Shown one piece after another: positions 53,237-62,916 of a DNA stretch of 64,000 nt. Below the pieces are notes generated by a model. That model ran no database searches and was not told where the DNA came from. It saw only the letters and a list, made by a program, of their open reading frames with translations. Position numbers and translations under genes: made by a program. Source of the DNA: Sutcliffiella horikoshii. GTDB taxonomy: Bacteria; Bacillota; Bacilli; Bacillales; Bacillaceae_I. Numbering within the stretch: position 1 is the stretch's first letter; the number at the start of each line of letters is the position of its first letter. The stretch spans positions 4,196,001 through 4,260,000 of the forward strand of contig NZ_CP082918.1 in the NCBI RefSeq assembly GCF_019931755.1, in the 5' to 3' direction.

Positions 53237-53242
53237 GTTAGT

Positions 53243-54109
53243 TTATTTTTTTTCTACAAAGAACATGGACAGCGCTCCAAGTCCAACATGTGTACCAACA
53301 GATACTCCCATCTGCATGATGTGGATGGTCCCGGAGAAGTCTGTTTCATTTTCTATCTTTATTTTTAAGTTTTCGGCGACCTTGATATCAGATGTATACC
53401 CGATTATGATAAAGTCCGTCACCGTTTCGTCGTTCCGCTTGATAAACTCTTCCACATAATGCTTGAGTACCCGTTTTAACCCTCTCTCTTTTGCAACGAT
53501 GGCCCCTTTGCCGTTTTTCATGGTCATGATTGGTTTTAGCATCAGTAACTTTCCAAGAAATGCACTCGCATTCGTCAGCCTTCCGCTTTTGATCAAATGA
53601 TCCAAGTCGTCTACGGATAGGAAATGTTTTACATTGGTTTTGTGATTCTCGGTAAAATCTACTAACTCTTGAAAGGTTGCGCCGCTCTCTCTCATCATCG
53701 CACTCTTTAGGAGGAGCCAACCGCTTCCATGACTCATACACTTGGAATCTACCACATGAATTTTCACAGCCGAATCCGGGTTTTCCTCAAAGAAATACCC
53801 TTTCGCCAACTCCGCCGACTGGTGGGATCCGCTTGTCCCGCTGGACATGCAAATGCACAGGATTTCTTTATAACCGCTTTCAACAGCCTCGTTCATAATC
53901 GCCAAATATTCCACAGGACTAGGCATCCCAGTCGTTGGAAACTCCGAAAGCGCCTCCATCATTCCGTAAAATTCATCTGGTTCTATGTCCACACGATCCT
54001 TATATGTTTTTCCATCAATATTTATACTTAAGGGTGCCAGACTGATGTCATACATCTCCAACACTTCGTTTGATAAATCACAAGTTGAATCCGCCATTAA
54101 TTTAATCAT
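53243..54109 (-). CDS. DegV-family fatty-acid-binding protein
   Basis: About 288 residues: MADSTCDLSNEVLEMYDI, the fatty-acid head-group loop FPTTGMPSPVEYLAI and CICMSSGTSGSHQSAELA, MKPIMTMKNGKG. DegV/FakB proteins hold a fatty acid for phosphorylation by FakA. The ATG at 54109 has GGAGG five to seven bases upstream. Several paralogues are normal in Bacilli; which fatty acid this one prefers is unknown. Confidence 0.9.
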   Translation of the reverse strand: MIKLMADSTCDLSNEVLEMYDISLAPLSINIDGKTYKDRVDIEPDEFYGMMEALSEFPTTGMPSPVEYLAIMNEAVESGYKEILCICMSSGTSGSHQSAELAKGYFFEENPDSAVKIHVVDSKCMSHGSGWLLLKSAMMRESGATFQELVDFTENHKTNVKHFLSVDDLDHLIKSGRLTNASAFLGKLLMLKPIMTMKNGKGAIVAKERGLKRVLKHYVEEFIKRNDETVTDFIIIGYTSDIKVAENLKIKIENETDFSGTIHIMQMGVSVGTHVGLGALSMFFVEKK

Positions 54110-54294
54110 TGAGTTCCTCCAATAAAACATACTGCATTTATCATAACTGAAAGGGCTTTAATAGACTATCTAATTTAGGTGAAAAGGGGGAGGGTAAAAT
54201 AAGGAAAGAGGACTTTGTATTATTTACTGAAAATTGTGTTATTAATATTTTGGAACTGTTATAGTTAAGTAGACTATAGATAAGGATGTGGGAT

Positions 54295-55221
54295 ATGCTA
54301 GTTAAATCGCGGACAAGGCCGATGGAAATGCACCTGTATTTATCTCTGGGGGCGCGAATGACGCTTCTTGAGAAGGAAAAGCAATACTTGTGGAATATGG
54401 AGAAAGGTTATGAAGGAGAGTGCATGTTTGATGCCTTGACCGAGAAGTTGGAAGACTGTAATCATCTGATTTTAAATGACCTCTTGCTGAAGCATAATAA
54501 TACTACTTTTCAAATCGACACGCTTATTATTACCCCTCGAAATGCTTATCTTTTTGAAGTGAAGAACTTTGAAGGAGATTACATCTATGATACTCGAACC
54601 GATCAACTGCATGTAAAAGCAAACTCCAAAGATTATGAAGTCACCAACCCCTTGAACCAACTGAATCGATGCAACTCGTTGCTCCGACAACTTTTGAATA
54701 GTTGCGGATTCAACTTACCCATTATTGCTTCTGTTGTATTTATCAACTCCGAATTCACCCTTTATCAATCACCTCCAGATAAACCCTTTATTCACCCAAC
54801 CCAAATCAACAGATACCTGAAAGGCTTGCAGACGGATTCTTCTTTTAAGCTAACTAAAATGCACACTGCGCTTGCCGAGAAACTAACCTCCCTCCATATC
54901 GTGGACTCTCCTTTTAAGAGTTTGCCGGAGTATTCGTATGATCAGGTTGGGAAAGGGTTAATGTGTGCGAGCTGTTCCTCCTTGTCTGTTGTTGTTGAGG
55001 GACGGTCGGCGCGGTGTGTGAGGTGTCATAAGGTGGAGACGCTTGAGGAGATTGTGCTGCGGCATGTGGGGGAGTTTAGGATGTTGTTTCCGGATAGAAA
55101 GATAACTACTAGTGGTATTTTTGAATGGTGTGGGATGGGGGTTTCTGAGAAGGTGGTAAGGCGTATATTGGATAAGCATTTTTCTATAAAAGGTAGCCGC
55201 CGTTGGAGTTATTACCTATGA
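54295..55221 (+). CDS. NERD nuclease-like protein with C-terminal zinc ribbon
   Basis: About 308 residues. The NERD domain (about 40-160) has GYEGECMFDAL, Asp in FQIDTLIITPRNAYLF and Glu-x-Lys in EVKNFEG, the PD-(D/E)xK nuclease pattern. A C-terminal zinc ribbon follows (two CxxC pairs: CASC and CVRC). The protein's last 70 residues are encoded by markedly G-rich sequence compared with the A/T-rich first half. Its biological role is unknown; NERD proteins of Bacilli are thought to act on DNA. ATG at 54295 has AAGGATG upstream. Confidence 0.8.
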   Translation: MLVKSRTRPMEMHLYLSLGARMTLLEKEKQYLWNMEKGYEGECMFDALTEKLEDCNHLILNDLLLKHNNTTFQIDTLIITPRNAYLFEVKNFEGDYIYDTRTDQLHVKANSKDYEVTNPLNQLNRCNSLLRQLLNSCGFNLPIIASVVFINSEFTLYQSPPDKPFIHPTQINRYLKGLQTDSSFKLTKMHTALAEKLTSLHIVDSPFKSLPEYSYDQVGKGLMCASCSSLSVVVEGRSARCVRCHKVETLEEIVLRHVGEFRMLFPDRKITTSGIFEWCGMGVSEKVVRRILDKHFSIKGSRRWSYYL

Positions 55222-55237
55222 TATTGAATTAACTCAG

Positions 55238-55770
55238 ACGGGCGTATAGAGCCCTTCTATTTGACCGTTCTACTTGTTTGAGCGGTGCTTCGGGCATATA
55301 AAGCCCTTCTATTTGACCGTTCTGCTTGTTTGAGCGGTGCTTCGGGCATATAGAGCCCTTCTATTTGACCGTTCTGCTTGTTTGAGCGGGGCTTCGGGCA
55401 TATAGAGCCCTTCTATTTGACCGTTCTACTTGTTTGAGCGGTGCTTCGGGCATATAAAGCCCTTCTATTTGACCGTTCTGCTTGTTTGAGCGGTGCTTCG
55501 GGCATATAGAGCCCTTCTATTTGACCGTTCTGCTTGTTTGAGCGGGGCTTCGGGCATATAGAGCCCTTCTATTTGACCGTTCTGCTTGTTTGAGCGGGGC
55601 TTCGGGCGTATAGAGCCCTTCTATTTGACCGTTCTGCTTGTTTGAGCGGGGCTTCGGGCGTATAGAGCCCTTCTATTTGACCGTTCTGCTTGTTTGAGCG
55701 AGGCTTCGGGCGTATAGAGCCCTTCTATTTGACCGTTCTACTTGTTTGGGCAGTGCTTCGGGCGTATAGA
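55238..55770. repeat. Tandem array of a 52-bp unit (array 3), with 156-bp higher order
   Basis: Ten copies with TTGACCGT at 55261 and every 52 bases up to 55729, plus a partial end. A unit reads GGGCATATAGAGCCC, TTCTATTTGACCGTTC, TGCTTGTTTGAGCGGGGCTTC. GGGC/GCCC and CCGTTC/GAGCGG can pair. Copies 1-3 and 4-6 (55261-55416 and 55417-55572) are identical over 156 bp including their variant bases, so a three-unit block was duplicated. The array fills the gap between the NERD gene and the pirin gene. Confidence 0.92.
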
Positions 55771-55882
55771 GGATCAGTATTCATTTCAGACAAAAACTTT
55801 ACACGGGGGAGGCTGCAATTAGGTAGCCATTCCCCCTTTTCTGAAAACCCTATAGACCGCGCTCCACCTAGCTAAACATCAC

Positions 55883-56743
55883 TCACACCCTCCCACCAAA
55901 CCTCCCCGCTCTAAAATCCTCAAACGCCTCCACAATTTCCTCCTCGGTGTTCATCACAAAAGGGCCTCTCGCTACAATCGGCTCCCCAATAGGTTTACCC
56001 GTATATATAAGCACCCTGGACCGCTCCTGAGCCGCCGCCGTCACCTCCAGCGTATCCACCGCACCATCTTCAGCGACCTCGTCATAAGACAGAAGCCCCA
56101 CCTCGGTCTTCCCCAAAGTCACAGCTCCATCCCCACCAAAAGTCATTTCGCCTTGCAGCATATAAACATGACCGTTATGATTTGCAGGTAATTTAAGTGA
56201 GTAGCTCTCACCCTCGCGCAAATAAAGCTCAAACATATTAATGGGAACCAAAGAGTCCATCGGACCTGTCACGCCCTCTGCACTTCCCGAGTAAACTCGT
56301 AAAGAGCCACCCTCAAACTCCACCAAAGGAGCATCTTCCAAGAGGACATTATGATAAGAGGACTCTGTTTGTTTCAAGCTCTTCGGTAAATTGAGCCAGA
56401 GTTGCAACGTATGGATGACATCCTCGTCGACTGCTTCTTCGGCATGGCGGGCACCGCTTCCGGCATTCATGTACTGAACGTCGCCGGCGTGCAACACAGA
56501 GTGCCCGCCCTGATTGTCGGTGTGCTCAAGTCTTCCGTCCACTACATAGGTGATAGTCTGGAAACCGCGGTGAGGGTGGTCGGAGAAGGTACCTCGTTTA
56601 AACCAATCGTCCGCCATCAGGATGAATGGGTCATATTCGCGCATCCTGTCGGGAGGCAGTATCCATCCTTGCTGAACATGCGGGTAGCCGGGATTTTTAT
56701 ATTGCACCTTCCAATGGTCTCTGATCCGTTTCAAAAAAAACAT
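55883..56743 (-). CDS. Pirin-family cupin protein
   Basis: About 286 residues. The N-terminal cupin carries the metal ligands in FSDHPHRGFQTITYVVDG (His pair), LEHTDNQGG and GSGARHAEE, the pirin signature; the C-terminal part has PIVARGPFVMNTEEE. Pirins act as quercetin dioxygenases or redox-related factors. The start is uncertain: ATG 56743 abuts GAGAGG, TTG 56734 has proper spacing, and ATG 56770 lacks a site. Confidence 0.85.
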   Translation of the reverse strand: MFFLKRIRDHWKVQYKNPGYPHVQQGWILPPDRMREYDPFILMADDWFKRGTFSDHPHRGFQTITYVVDGRLEHTDNQGGHSVLHAGDVQYMNAGSGARHAEEAVDEDVIHTLQLWLNLPKSLKQTESSYHNVLLEDAPLVEFEGGSLRVYSGSAEGVTGPMDSLVPINMFELYLREGESYSLKLPANHNGHVYMLQGEMTFGGDGAVTLGKTEVGLLSYDEVAEDGAVDTLEVTAAAQERSRVLIYTGKPIGEPIVARGPFVMNTEEEIVEAFEDFRAGRFGGRV

Positions 56744-56850
56744 CCTCTCGTAAGTTAGTACCTTTAGCATACAGAAGTTGGAATCTCCAACTCAAGTTTT
56801 CCGCTCGGCAAATGCCGGCCTGCCATCCAAAAGGGCCCCCTACAAAACAA

Positions 56851-56885
56851 AAAAACCTCAATCCAAAGGAGGATTAAAGGTTTTT
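56851..56885 (-). terminator. Terminator after mqo
   Basis: AAAAACCT-ATCC pairs with GGAT-AAGGTTTTT around a short loop, followed by seven T residues on the minus strand. Confidence 0.8.
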
Positions 56886-56900
56886 CCGTTTATTCTAATT

Positions 56901-58418
56901 TTAATGAAAGGAGAGCGCCTTTTGCTCCTTCCCTTCACTAAGAAAGAGGGTTTCCCCTGTGGAGGCGAAAAGTTCATCAAACAGCGCAGGGTTATCTACT
57001 AAAGATAAGCCATAGCTAGGAATCATTTCTTGGATTTTGTCTTTCCATTCGAACATTTGCTCAGGGAAGCATTTTTCAAATACTTCGAGCATGACATGAA
57101 CGGCTGTAGAAGCTCCTGGAGATGCACCAAGCAATGCTGCTATGGAACCGTCGGATGCACTCACCACTTCCGTACCAAATTGAAGTGTCCCTTTGCCGCC
57201 GGCTTCTGTATCCTTGATTACTTGAACGCGTTGGCCCGCAACGACAATCTCCCAGTCTTCGCTTTTCGCGTTCGGGATAAATTCTCGCAGCTCATCGATG
57301 CGTTTTTCATTGGATAACAGCACCTGTTGAATCAAATACTTGGTCAGCGCCATTTCCTTGAATCCGGCAGAAAGCATGGTCATGACGTTGTATGGCTTTA
57401 CGGAGCCGATCAAGTCCAGGTTGGACCCGGTTTTCAAGAACTTTGGCGAGAACCCTGCGAATGGCCCGAACAGCAAGGTCTTTTTGTTATTTATATATCT
57501 AGTATCAAGATGCGGCACAGACATTGGCGGCGCGCCAACCTTTGCCTTTCCGTATACTTTTGCGTGATGTTTTTCAACGACCTCGGGATTGTTGCATACT
57601 AAGAACAGTCCGCTAACCGGGAAACCGCCGATATTCTTCGATTCGGGAATACCGGTTTTCTGTAATAATGGCAGACTTCCGCCTCCACCGCCGATGAATA
57701 CAAACTTGGCATGGTGGTATTCCACTTGACCAGTTTTGGCATTGCGGATCTTTAATTCCCAAGAACCGTCGCTTGCACGCTTAAGATTCTCCACGCTATG
57801 CTCATAGTGAACTTCTACGTTGTTTTTCTCCAAGTGGTCAAACAACATGCGAGTCAACGCACCGAAATTCACATCTGTACCAGAGTCGATCTTTGTTGCC
57901 GCAATCGGCTCGTCTGAGGTGCGGCCTTCCATCATAAGAGGCATCCATTCCTTGAGCTTCTTAGGATCTTCAGAGTATTCCATTCCTTTAAACAGCGGGT
58001 TTGCTGACAGCGCTTCCATACGTTTTTTCAAAAACGTGACATTTTCTTTCCCTTCCACAAAGCTGATATGCGGAATTGGCATGATAAAGTCCTGTGGATT
58101 GCTGATCAGGTTGCGTTTGACTAGATAGGACCAGTACTGACGGGAAAGCTGGAACTGTTCGTTCACTTTTACCGCCTTGCTGATGTCCATGGTTCCGTCT
58201 GCTTTTAACGACGTATAGTTAAGTTCGCATAATGCTGCATGTCCCGTACCGGCATTGTTCCACTCGTTCGAGCTTTCTTCTCCTGCACTTGCTAGCTTTT
58301 CGAACACTTTAATTTCCCAGTCCGGTTGAACTTCCTTTAATAACGAACCTAAAGTCGCGCTCATGACACCGGCACCAATTAAGATAACGTCTGTTTTATT
58401 CTGCATGTTGCTCATCAT
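56901..58418 (-). CDS. mqo: Malate:quinone oxidoreductase
   Basis: About 505 residues, FAD-dependent membrane-associated enzyme that oxidises malate and reduces quinone. FAD-binding [14 protein letters not shown], then [34 protein letters not shown] and [24 protein letters not shown] (part), all Mqo marks. The ATG at 58418 follows AGGGGA by about eight bases; an upstream start at 58469 adds 17 unlikely residues. Confidence 0.92.
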   Translation of the reverse strand: MMSNMQNKTDVILIGAGVMSATLGSLLKEVQPDWEIKVFEKLASAGEESSNEWNNAGTGHAALCELNYTSLKADGTMDISKAVKVNEQFQLSRQYWSYLVKRNLISNPQDFIMPIPHISFVEGKENVTFLKKRMEALSANPLFKGMEYSEDPKKLKEWMPLMMEGRTSDEPIAATKIDSGTDVNFGALTRMLFDHLEKNNVEVHYEHSVENLKRASDGSWELKIRNAKTGQVEYHHAKFVFIGGGGGSLPLLQKTGIPESKNIGGFPVSGLFLVCNNPEVVEKHHAKVYGKAKVGAPPMSVPHLDTRYINNKKTLLFGPFAGFSPKFLKTGSNLDLIGSVKPYNVMTMLSAGFKEMALTKYLIQQVLLSNEKRIDELREFIPNAKSEDWEIVVAGQRVQVIKDTEAGGKGTLQFGTEVVSASDGSIAALLGASPGASTAVHVMLEVFEKCFPEQMFEWKDKIQEMIPSYGLSLVDNPALFDELFASTGETLFLSEGKEQKALSFH

Positions 58419-58603
58419 TACACATCCCCTAAATTTATAAAAAAGAGCAGGCGCTATTGCTTCTAGCATCCTAAAGGCATAACGCTACCTAAAAACATAC
58501 TTTGTCCATCCTAATTTCTATCATATCACAATTCAGGCTAACTTTTCACCAGATTACACCGTATTATCTGATTATTTTAAACTATCTGGAGCAAAAAAGA
58601 AAA

Positions 58604-58645
58604 CGGTACTGCCTGACTCCACAACAAGTCAAGTCTACAGTACCG
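58604..58645 (-). terminator. Terminator after the YiaA-like gene
   Basis: CGGTACTG / CAGTACCG with a 26-base loop, then TTTTCTTTTTT on the minus strand. Confidence 0.8.
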
Positions 58646-58654
58646 CCATCGCTA

Positions 58655-59122
58655 TTAATCTCTTTCCCTTGCATTCTGTGTATCTCTAATATTCTTCTGG
58701 ATGGTGATGGCTGCAAATAAGCTGAGCACAAATGACATGCCGTAAAACCCTTTTTCACTTAAAATAATACTTCCTGCGTTATAGAGGCCGATTGCCATTA
58801 AGGAAATAGATACAACAAGGGCAAACCAACTGAGTCCATAATAGATGCCCGAAACAGGAATGTCCTCTTCCCGATCTCGCACCGCTTTTTGCAAGGAAAC
58901 GGCTGCATACAGGCCGAATACCAATACAGCAAAATAGTATCCTTTCTCATTCAACTCCATTGCTGCATTGAATAGTCCAATTAAATATGCAGAAACCCCT
59001 ACCACGAGGGCTGCCCAACTTGCCCCTTTAAAAGCGGCGGTTGGTTCCCCTTCTTTTCTTTCCATTTTGATCTTCGGTTTATCATCGCTTTTTAATAACG
59101 GGTTTTCATTCATTTCAGCCAT
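58655..59122 (-). CDS. YiaA/YiaB-like membrane protein
   Basis: 155 residues: a charged N-terminal tail, then two copies of a two-helix YiaAB domain (ASWAALVVGVSAYLIGLFNA and LSWFALVVSISLMAIGLYNA, each followed by EKGYYFAVLVFGLYAAVSLQK or EKGFYGMSFVLSLFAAITIQK, partly quoted). The internal duplication is plain. Function of the family is unknown. Confidence 0.85.
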   Translation of the reverse strand: MAEMNENPLLKSDDKPKIKMERKEGEPTAAFKGASWAALVVGVSAYLIGLFNAAMELNEKGYYFAVLVFGLYAAVSLQKAVRDREEDIPVSGIYYGLSWFALVVSISLMAIGLYNAGSIILSEKGFYGMSFVLSLFAAITIQKNIRDTQNARERD

Positions 59123-59206
59123 CCGATTCTCCCCTTTGCTGACACATCATATATGGTTTATTATAGCAATTTTTTACAGAAAAGGAGTAGTATATTTATA
59201 AATTTC

Positions 59207-59662
59207 CTAAGTTTCTTTCACAATCTTTCCTATATAAAAAACATAGCATTGTCTGTCTTCATCAATTTCCGTTGAGTCCACATGGCACTCCCCAATCCCC
59301 GGGAGGTGAACGATATCCTTCAACAAAAATTTGATAGCTTCCCAGTGACTTTCTAAAGTTTGTGTATGGAGGACCGGCATATCCTGAAGGTATTTGTATT
59401 CACGAAATTCCATGTGAATACCGGAAGGGTACGATTTTTCCTTGTAGAAGTTCCTTGCCACCTCATCCTTTTCTACCGTAATTGTTTCAGTGTTGTTATC
59501 TAAGGAGCCCTCCGTGCATATAGATTTATATTGTATTCCTTCTTTGATAAAAAAAGTACAAAGCTGTCTTGCATATATTTCATCTTCGCTGACTTTTCCT
59601 TTTTTGTATTCGTATATTGGCTCATAGTTTCCTCTGTCGTGTAAGTAATAGATTAATTCCAT
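59207..59662 (-). CDS. Protein of unknown function
   Basis: About 151 residues, soluble and acidic, no signal peptide or membrane segment. Starts MELIYYLHDRGNYEPIYEYK; contains a Cys at QLCTFFIKEG and an end strand CYVFYIGKIV. The ATG at 59662 follows GTGG with about nine bases. I do not recognise it. It stands alone between the YiaA-like gene and the divergent lipoprotein cassette. Confidence 0.6.
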   Translation of the reverse strand: MELIYYLHDRGNYEPIYEYKKGKVSEDEIYARQLCTFFIKEGIQYKSICTEGSLDNNTETITVEKDEVARNFYKEKSYPSGIHMEFREYKYLQDMPVLHTQTLESHWEAIKFLLKDIVHLPGIGECHVDSTEIDEDRQCYVFYIGKIVKET

Positions 59663-59815
59663 TTGGGGTCCACCTACCTGTCTCAATTTTCATATACTTT
59701 CATCATAGCAAAATCACGGGCTGTCTCCTCCATATTCGTTAAAATTTTTCTCCTCATTATTTCCTATTTTTGTTACTATTAGTTTAGTTCATTATGTAAG
59801 AAAGGAGTAGTACCC

Positions 59816-60160
59816 ATGACAAAAACGAAAAAAGTGTTAACAAGTGTTTCTGCCACCGTATTCGCTTTAGGAATGACCGGTTGCGGTTCCGGTTATGAAG
59901 AATCCAGTTCGCTTCCGCCAGAGCCGTTCGATGATCGTTGTAATGAGTATGAATGGGATAATGAAGAGGGTGTTTATCAATGCGATGATGATTCATCAAG
60001 CTATTACCGCCACTATTATCACGGAGGCAGCTTTTTTGGAAATAAATCTTCCTTAAAAAATGATTCCTCCTATAAAAACTATCGAAATAGCTCCACTTTC
60101 AAGTCCAACACAACGCCTAATAAAGGATTTGGTAGTGGTTCTTCCTATAGTGGAGGTTAA
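59816..60160 (+). CDS. Small lipoprotein, YgiB/YjfM-like, of the ligase cassette
   Basis: 114 residues. Lipobox LGMTGC after a short signal; then an acidic stretch with two Cys (CNEYEWDNEEGVYQC) and a Ser/Tyr/Gly/Asn-rich tail ending SYSGG. The composition and place directly before an ATP-grasp ligase gene match the YgiB/YjfM (DUF1190) lipoproteins of enterobacteria, though the sequence itself is not clearly alignable. The terminal Gly-Gly codons also form the GGAGG ribosome binding site of the next gene. Confidence 0.6.
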   Translation: MTKTKKVLTSVSATVFALGMTGCGSGYEESSSLPPEPFDDRCNEYEWDNEEGVYQCDDDSSSYYRHYYHGGSFFGNKSSLKNDSSYKNYRNSSTFKSNTTPNKGFGSGSSYSGG

Positions 60161-60165
60161 GTTAA

Positions 60166-61413
60166 ATGAAAGAGCAAGTGTATCAAACAGAGCGTGAAGC
60201 GTATTATGCAAAGTTCCCTTCCTTTTGGAGCAATCTATATGATCAAGAATATGCCCTCTATTCTGTACACGAAATTGAGCCGGAAGAGGCTGAGAATATT
60301 TGGAATGTGGCCAATAGGGTTGGACGTATTTTCTCGAAGATGGCTAAGCTACTGCGGGGACTGGAGAAAGAAACTCTTCTGGAACTTGGGTATCCAAAAG
60401 AAACCATTCCATATCTATCAATCAAGGAGATAGTGGCTGAGTCCATTATATCCCGGGTGGACCTGGTTAAAACGAATGATACATATAAAGTATTGGAGAT
60501 TAATAGTGACACGCCCACCTTTATTAAAGAATTATTTCAAATGAACGGGGAAGTGTGTAAAGAGTTTGGTCGGGTAGACCCTAATGGCAAAGAAGAAGAA
60601 CGTCTAGGAAGAGCTGTAAAAAATGCAATTTTTGAGAGCTATCAGGTTTTGGAGAAAAAGGAGTTCCCGAACATTGTTTTCACTTCTCATGATGAAAATT
60701 TTGAGGATAAACAAACGGTATTATATTTAAAAGATATTTGTAGACTCCCATCCCAATATGTTCCCCTGCACAAGCTGAAAATCATTGAGGGGGAAGCTTT
60801 ACTTGATGGGGAGGGGAGAAAAATTGATGTCCTGTATCGCCAAACCTTTCCAATTGAATCGCTCATTATGGATAAGGATCAGGAGACTGGCGCGAATGTG
60901 GGCCTTCAATTGTTGGAATTGGTGCGTTTAAAGAAGCTGGCCATCGTCAATCCATTGAGTGCTTTTCTTTTACAATCAAAGGCAGTGCAAGCGGTCATTT
61001 GGGGGCTTCATGAACAAAAGAGCGAATTTTTTACACAAGAGGAGCATAAGTGGATCAGTGAGTATTTCCTCGCAACCTATTTAGAGCCCACACCTTTCCT
61101 GTCAGCAGGTAAAAAATATGTGGAAAAGCCGACTTTTGGTAGAGAAGGCGATTCCGTCAAAATATATACAGCCACAGGGGAAAAGGTAGAGGAAGACCCA
61201 AACAACAGTTATGTTGACTATGTTCAAGTCTATCAAGAGTATGTGGATTTACCAGGAATTTCGTTTCAAACAGAAACTGGATGGAAAGATGGCCATATGA
61301 TGATTGGTGCATTTTTGGTGAATGAACAAGCAAGTGCATTTGGATATCGGTTAGGAAAACAGATCATCGATAATTTATCTTATTTTATGCCTGTAGGATT
61401 CAAAAAAATTTAA
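60166..61413 (+). CDS. Glutathionylspermidine-synthase-family ATP-grasp ligase (YgiC/YjfC-like)
   Basis: 415 residues. Marks of the GSP_synth family: LVKTNDTYKVLEINSDTPTF (Mg/ATP part, core LEINSDTP), IDVLYRQTFPIE, AIVNPLSAFLLQSKA, and FLSAGKKYVEKPTFGREGDSV (core VEKPTFGREGDSV) near the ATP site. These enzymes join a carboxylate to an amine. There is no amidase domain, unlike E. coli Gss. With the lipoprotein and the DUF350 protein it makes a three-gene operon. Confidence 0.85.
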   Translation: MKEQVYQTEREAYYAKFPSFWSNLYDQEYALYSVHEIEPEEAENIWNVANRVGRIFSKMAKLLRGLEKETLLELGYPKETIPYLSIKEIVAESIISRVDLVKTNDTYKVLEINSDTPTFIKELFQMNGEVCKEFGRVDPNGKEEERLGRAVKNAIFESYQVLEKKEFPNIVFTSHDENFEDKQTVLYLKDICRLPSQYVPLHKLKIIEGEALLDGEGRKIDVLYRQTFPIESLIMDKDQETGANVGLQLLELVRLKKLAIVNPLSAFLLQSKAVQAVIWGLHEQKSEFFTQEEHKWISEYFLATYLEPTPFLSAGKKYVEKPTFGREGDSVKIYTATGEKVEEDPNNSYVDYVQVYQEYVDLPGISFQTETGWKDGHMMIGAFLVNEQASAFGYRLGKQIIDNLSYFMPVGFKKI

Positions 61414-61425
61414 GGAGTGATTGGA

Positions 61426-61824
61426 ATGGGAAGCTATTTAGCAGCTTTTGGTTTATATGCAGGAACAGCGTTTGTTCTTTTGTTTGTTGGTTTATTTTTG
61501 TTTGATTTAACTTCTAGGAATGAGAAAATAAAGCTTGTTTCACAAGGAAATACAACGGCAGCACTTGTGATGGGGGGAAAATTACTCGGTTTGGCATTTG
61601 TCATCGGGTCAGCCATCGCACATTCCGTATCTTTTTGGGACATGGTAATTTGGGGAGTTATTGGTATCGTGGCGCAAATCGTCTTTTACATACTAGCTGA
61701 AGTGGTCACAATCAATTACAGCATTAAAGATGCAATCAATGAGGATCGTGTGTCTGTAGGAATCTTATTGATGATGTTCTCCTTGTCTATTGGTTGGATT
61801 ATTGCCAGTTCGTTAACGTATTAA
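61426..61824 (+). CDS. DUF350 (YjfL-like) membrane protein
   Basis: About 132 residues with four membrane segments; GNTTAALVMGGKLLGLAFVIGSAIA is the typical DUF350 stretch (partly quoted). The ATG at 61426 follows AGGAG by eight bases. In E. coli DUF350 genes also accompany a GSP-synthase-like ligase and a DUF1190 lipoprotein, as I recall. Its role is unknown. Confidence 0.85.
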   Translation: MGSYLAAFGLYAGTAFVLLFVGLFLFDLTSRNEKIKLVSQGNTTAALVMGGKLLGLAFVIGSAIAHSVSFWDMVIWGVIGIVAQIVFYILAEVVTINYSIKDAINEDRVSVGILLMMFSLSIGWIIASSLTY

Positions 61825-61833
61825 AAAAAGAAG

Positions 61834-61865
61834 AGCACAAAGCAATCTTTACGACGCTTTGTGCT
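61834..61865. terminator. Bidirectional terminator
   Basis: AGCACAAAGC / GCTTTGTGCT with a 12-base loop, A-run on the left and T-run on the right; serves the DUF350 gene and the convergent channel gene. Confidence 0.88.
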
Positions 61866-61873
61866 TTTTCTAT

Positions 61874-62899
61874 TTAACCCGCTTTAAACTTTGATTCGTA
61901 GGTATCCTTATCACAAATGATATAGAGCTTTGCGCCGCTTGGAATTTTCTCATCCAACCTTCTATTAATATTCAAGTCTTTTCCGTTTGATAAAAGAGTT
62001 GCTCCTTTTTCAAGGATTTCATGAAAAGCTTGTTTATATGTGATCCAAGAAGGGTCTGCAGCAATTTCATAAATATTATCTCCATGCATTCTGCTCGTTA
62101 ATTGGCTAAAAAGATGCGTGGACCCATTATATAAGGTTGCCTTTGCCATTAAGCGAGATGCGGTTTCACCAGAGATAACAAACTCGTCTACATTAGCATG
62201 GGAGAAATTCGGGATGCTTTTTTCTTTTCTGATTTCTACGATTGTATAAATATTTTTGTTATGTAATTTTGAAAGCCGTTCTACAGAGGATGCGACCAGC
62301 AATGTTTTCCCATCCGAAAGGGAAGCATCTTCTATCATGTCGTCTGAAAATATAGTCACTGATTTTGCTTCAAGAACGTTCGCCTTTAACAAAACAGCGT
62401 CCTCACTCGCATCTCCTTGTACGTAATCAACCTCTAAATCACAAGGATTTGTTTTTTTAGAATCTATTAAGACGATCTGGGCGTTCTGATTATCCTCCAA
62501 GATTTCTGTCATTGCTCTTTCTGTCTTCTCTGTCCAGCCAACAAAGATAAAATGATTGGTCTTTTTACTAGTCAATTTACCATGCTCCTTCCACTTGCTA
62601 TACAAAGATAATAGATTAACAACTTTTCCAATTAGAACACCAATTAGCCCAATGCCAAAGATGAATAAAAACATGGCAAAACTCTTTCCTGCAACTGTTA
62701 CCGGAGACACATCCCCGTATCCGACCGTAGTAACAGTGGTCATCGTCCACCATAAACCTTCAAATACGGTAGGAAAAGTCGCCGGTTCTAAAAGATGCAT
62801 GATGAGTGAACTTCCCGCAATAACCAGAATGGAAATTAGAACAATAGCAAAATTATTTGTTTTAATGACACTCTTAAATACTCTCTGTAATATCCACAC
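61874..62899 (-). CDS. K+ channel with TrkA-N domain
   Basis: 341 residues. Two membrane helices flank the selectivity filter TTVGYGDVSP; a TrkA-N (RCK) NAD-binding-like domain follows (HFIFVGWTEKTERAM and VDYVQGDASEDAVLLKA). The RCK domain gates the channel by ligand. GTG start at 62899 with AAGGGGTG upstream. The gene converges on the ligase/DUF350 cassette; similar neighbours occur in other bacteria, so it may belong to the same system. YugO of B. subtilis is a relative. Confidence 0.87.
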   Translation of the reverse strand: MWILQRVFKSVIKTNNFAIVLISILVIAGSSLIMHLLEPATFPTVFEGLWWTMTTVTTVGYGDVSPVTVAGKSFAMFLFIFGIGLIGVLIGKVVNLLSLYSKWKEHGKLTSKKTNHFIFVGWTEKTERAMTEILEDNQNAQIVLIDSKKTNPCDLEVDYVQGDASEDAVLLKANVLEAKSVTIFSDDMIEDASLSDGKTLLVASSVERLSKLHNKNIYTIVEIRKEKSIPNFSHANVDEFVISGETASRLMAKATLYNGSTHLFSQLTSRMHGDNIYEIAADPSWITYKQAFHEILEKGATLLSNGKDLNINRRLDEKIPSGAKLYIICDKDTYESKFKAG

Positions 62900-62916
62900 T
62901 TCAAATCACCCCTTTA

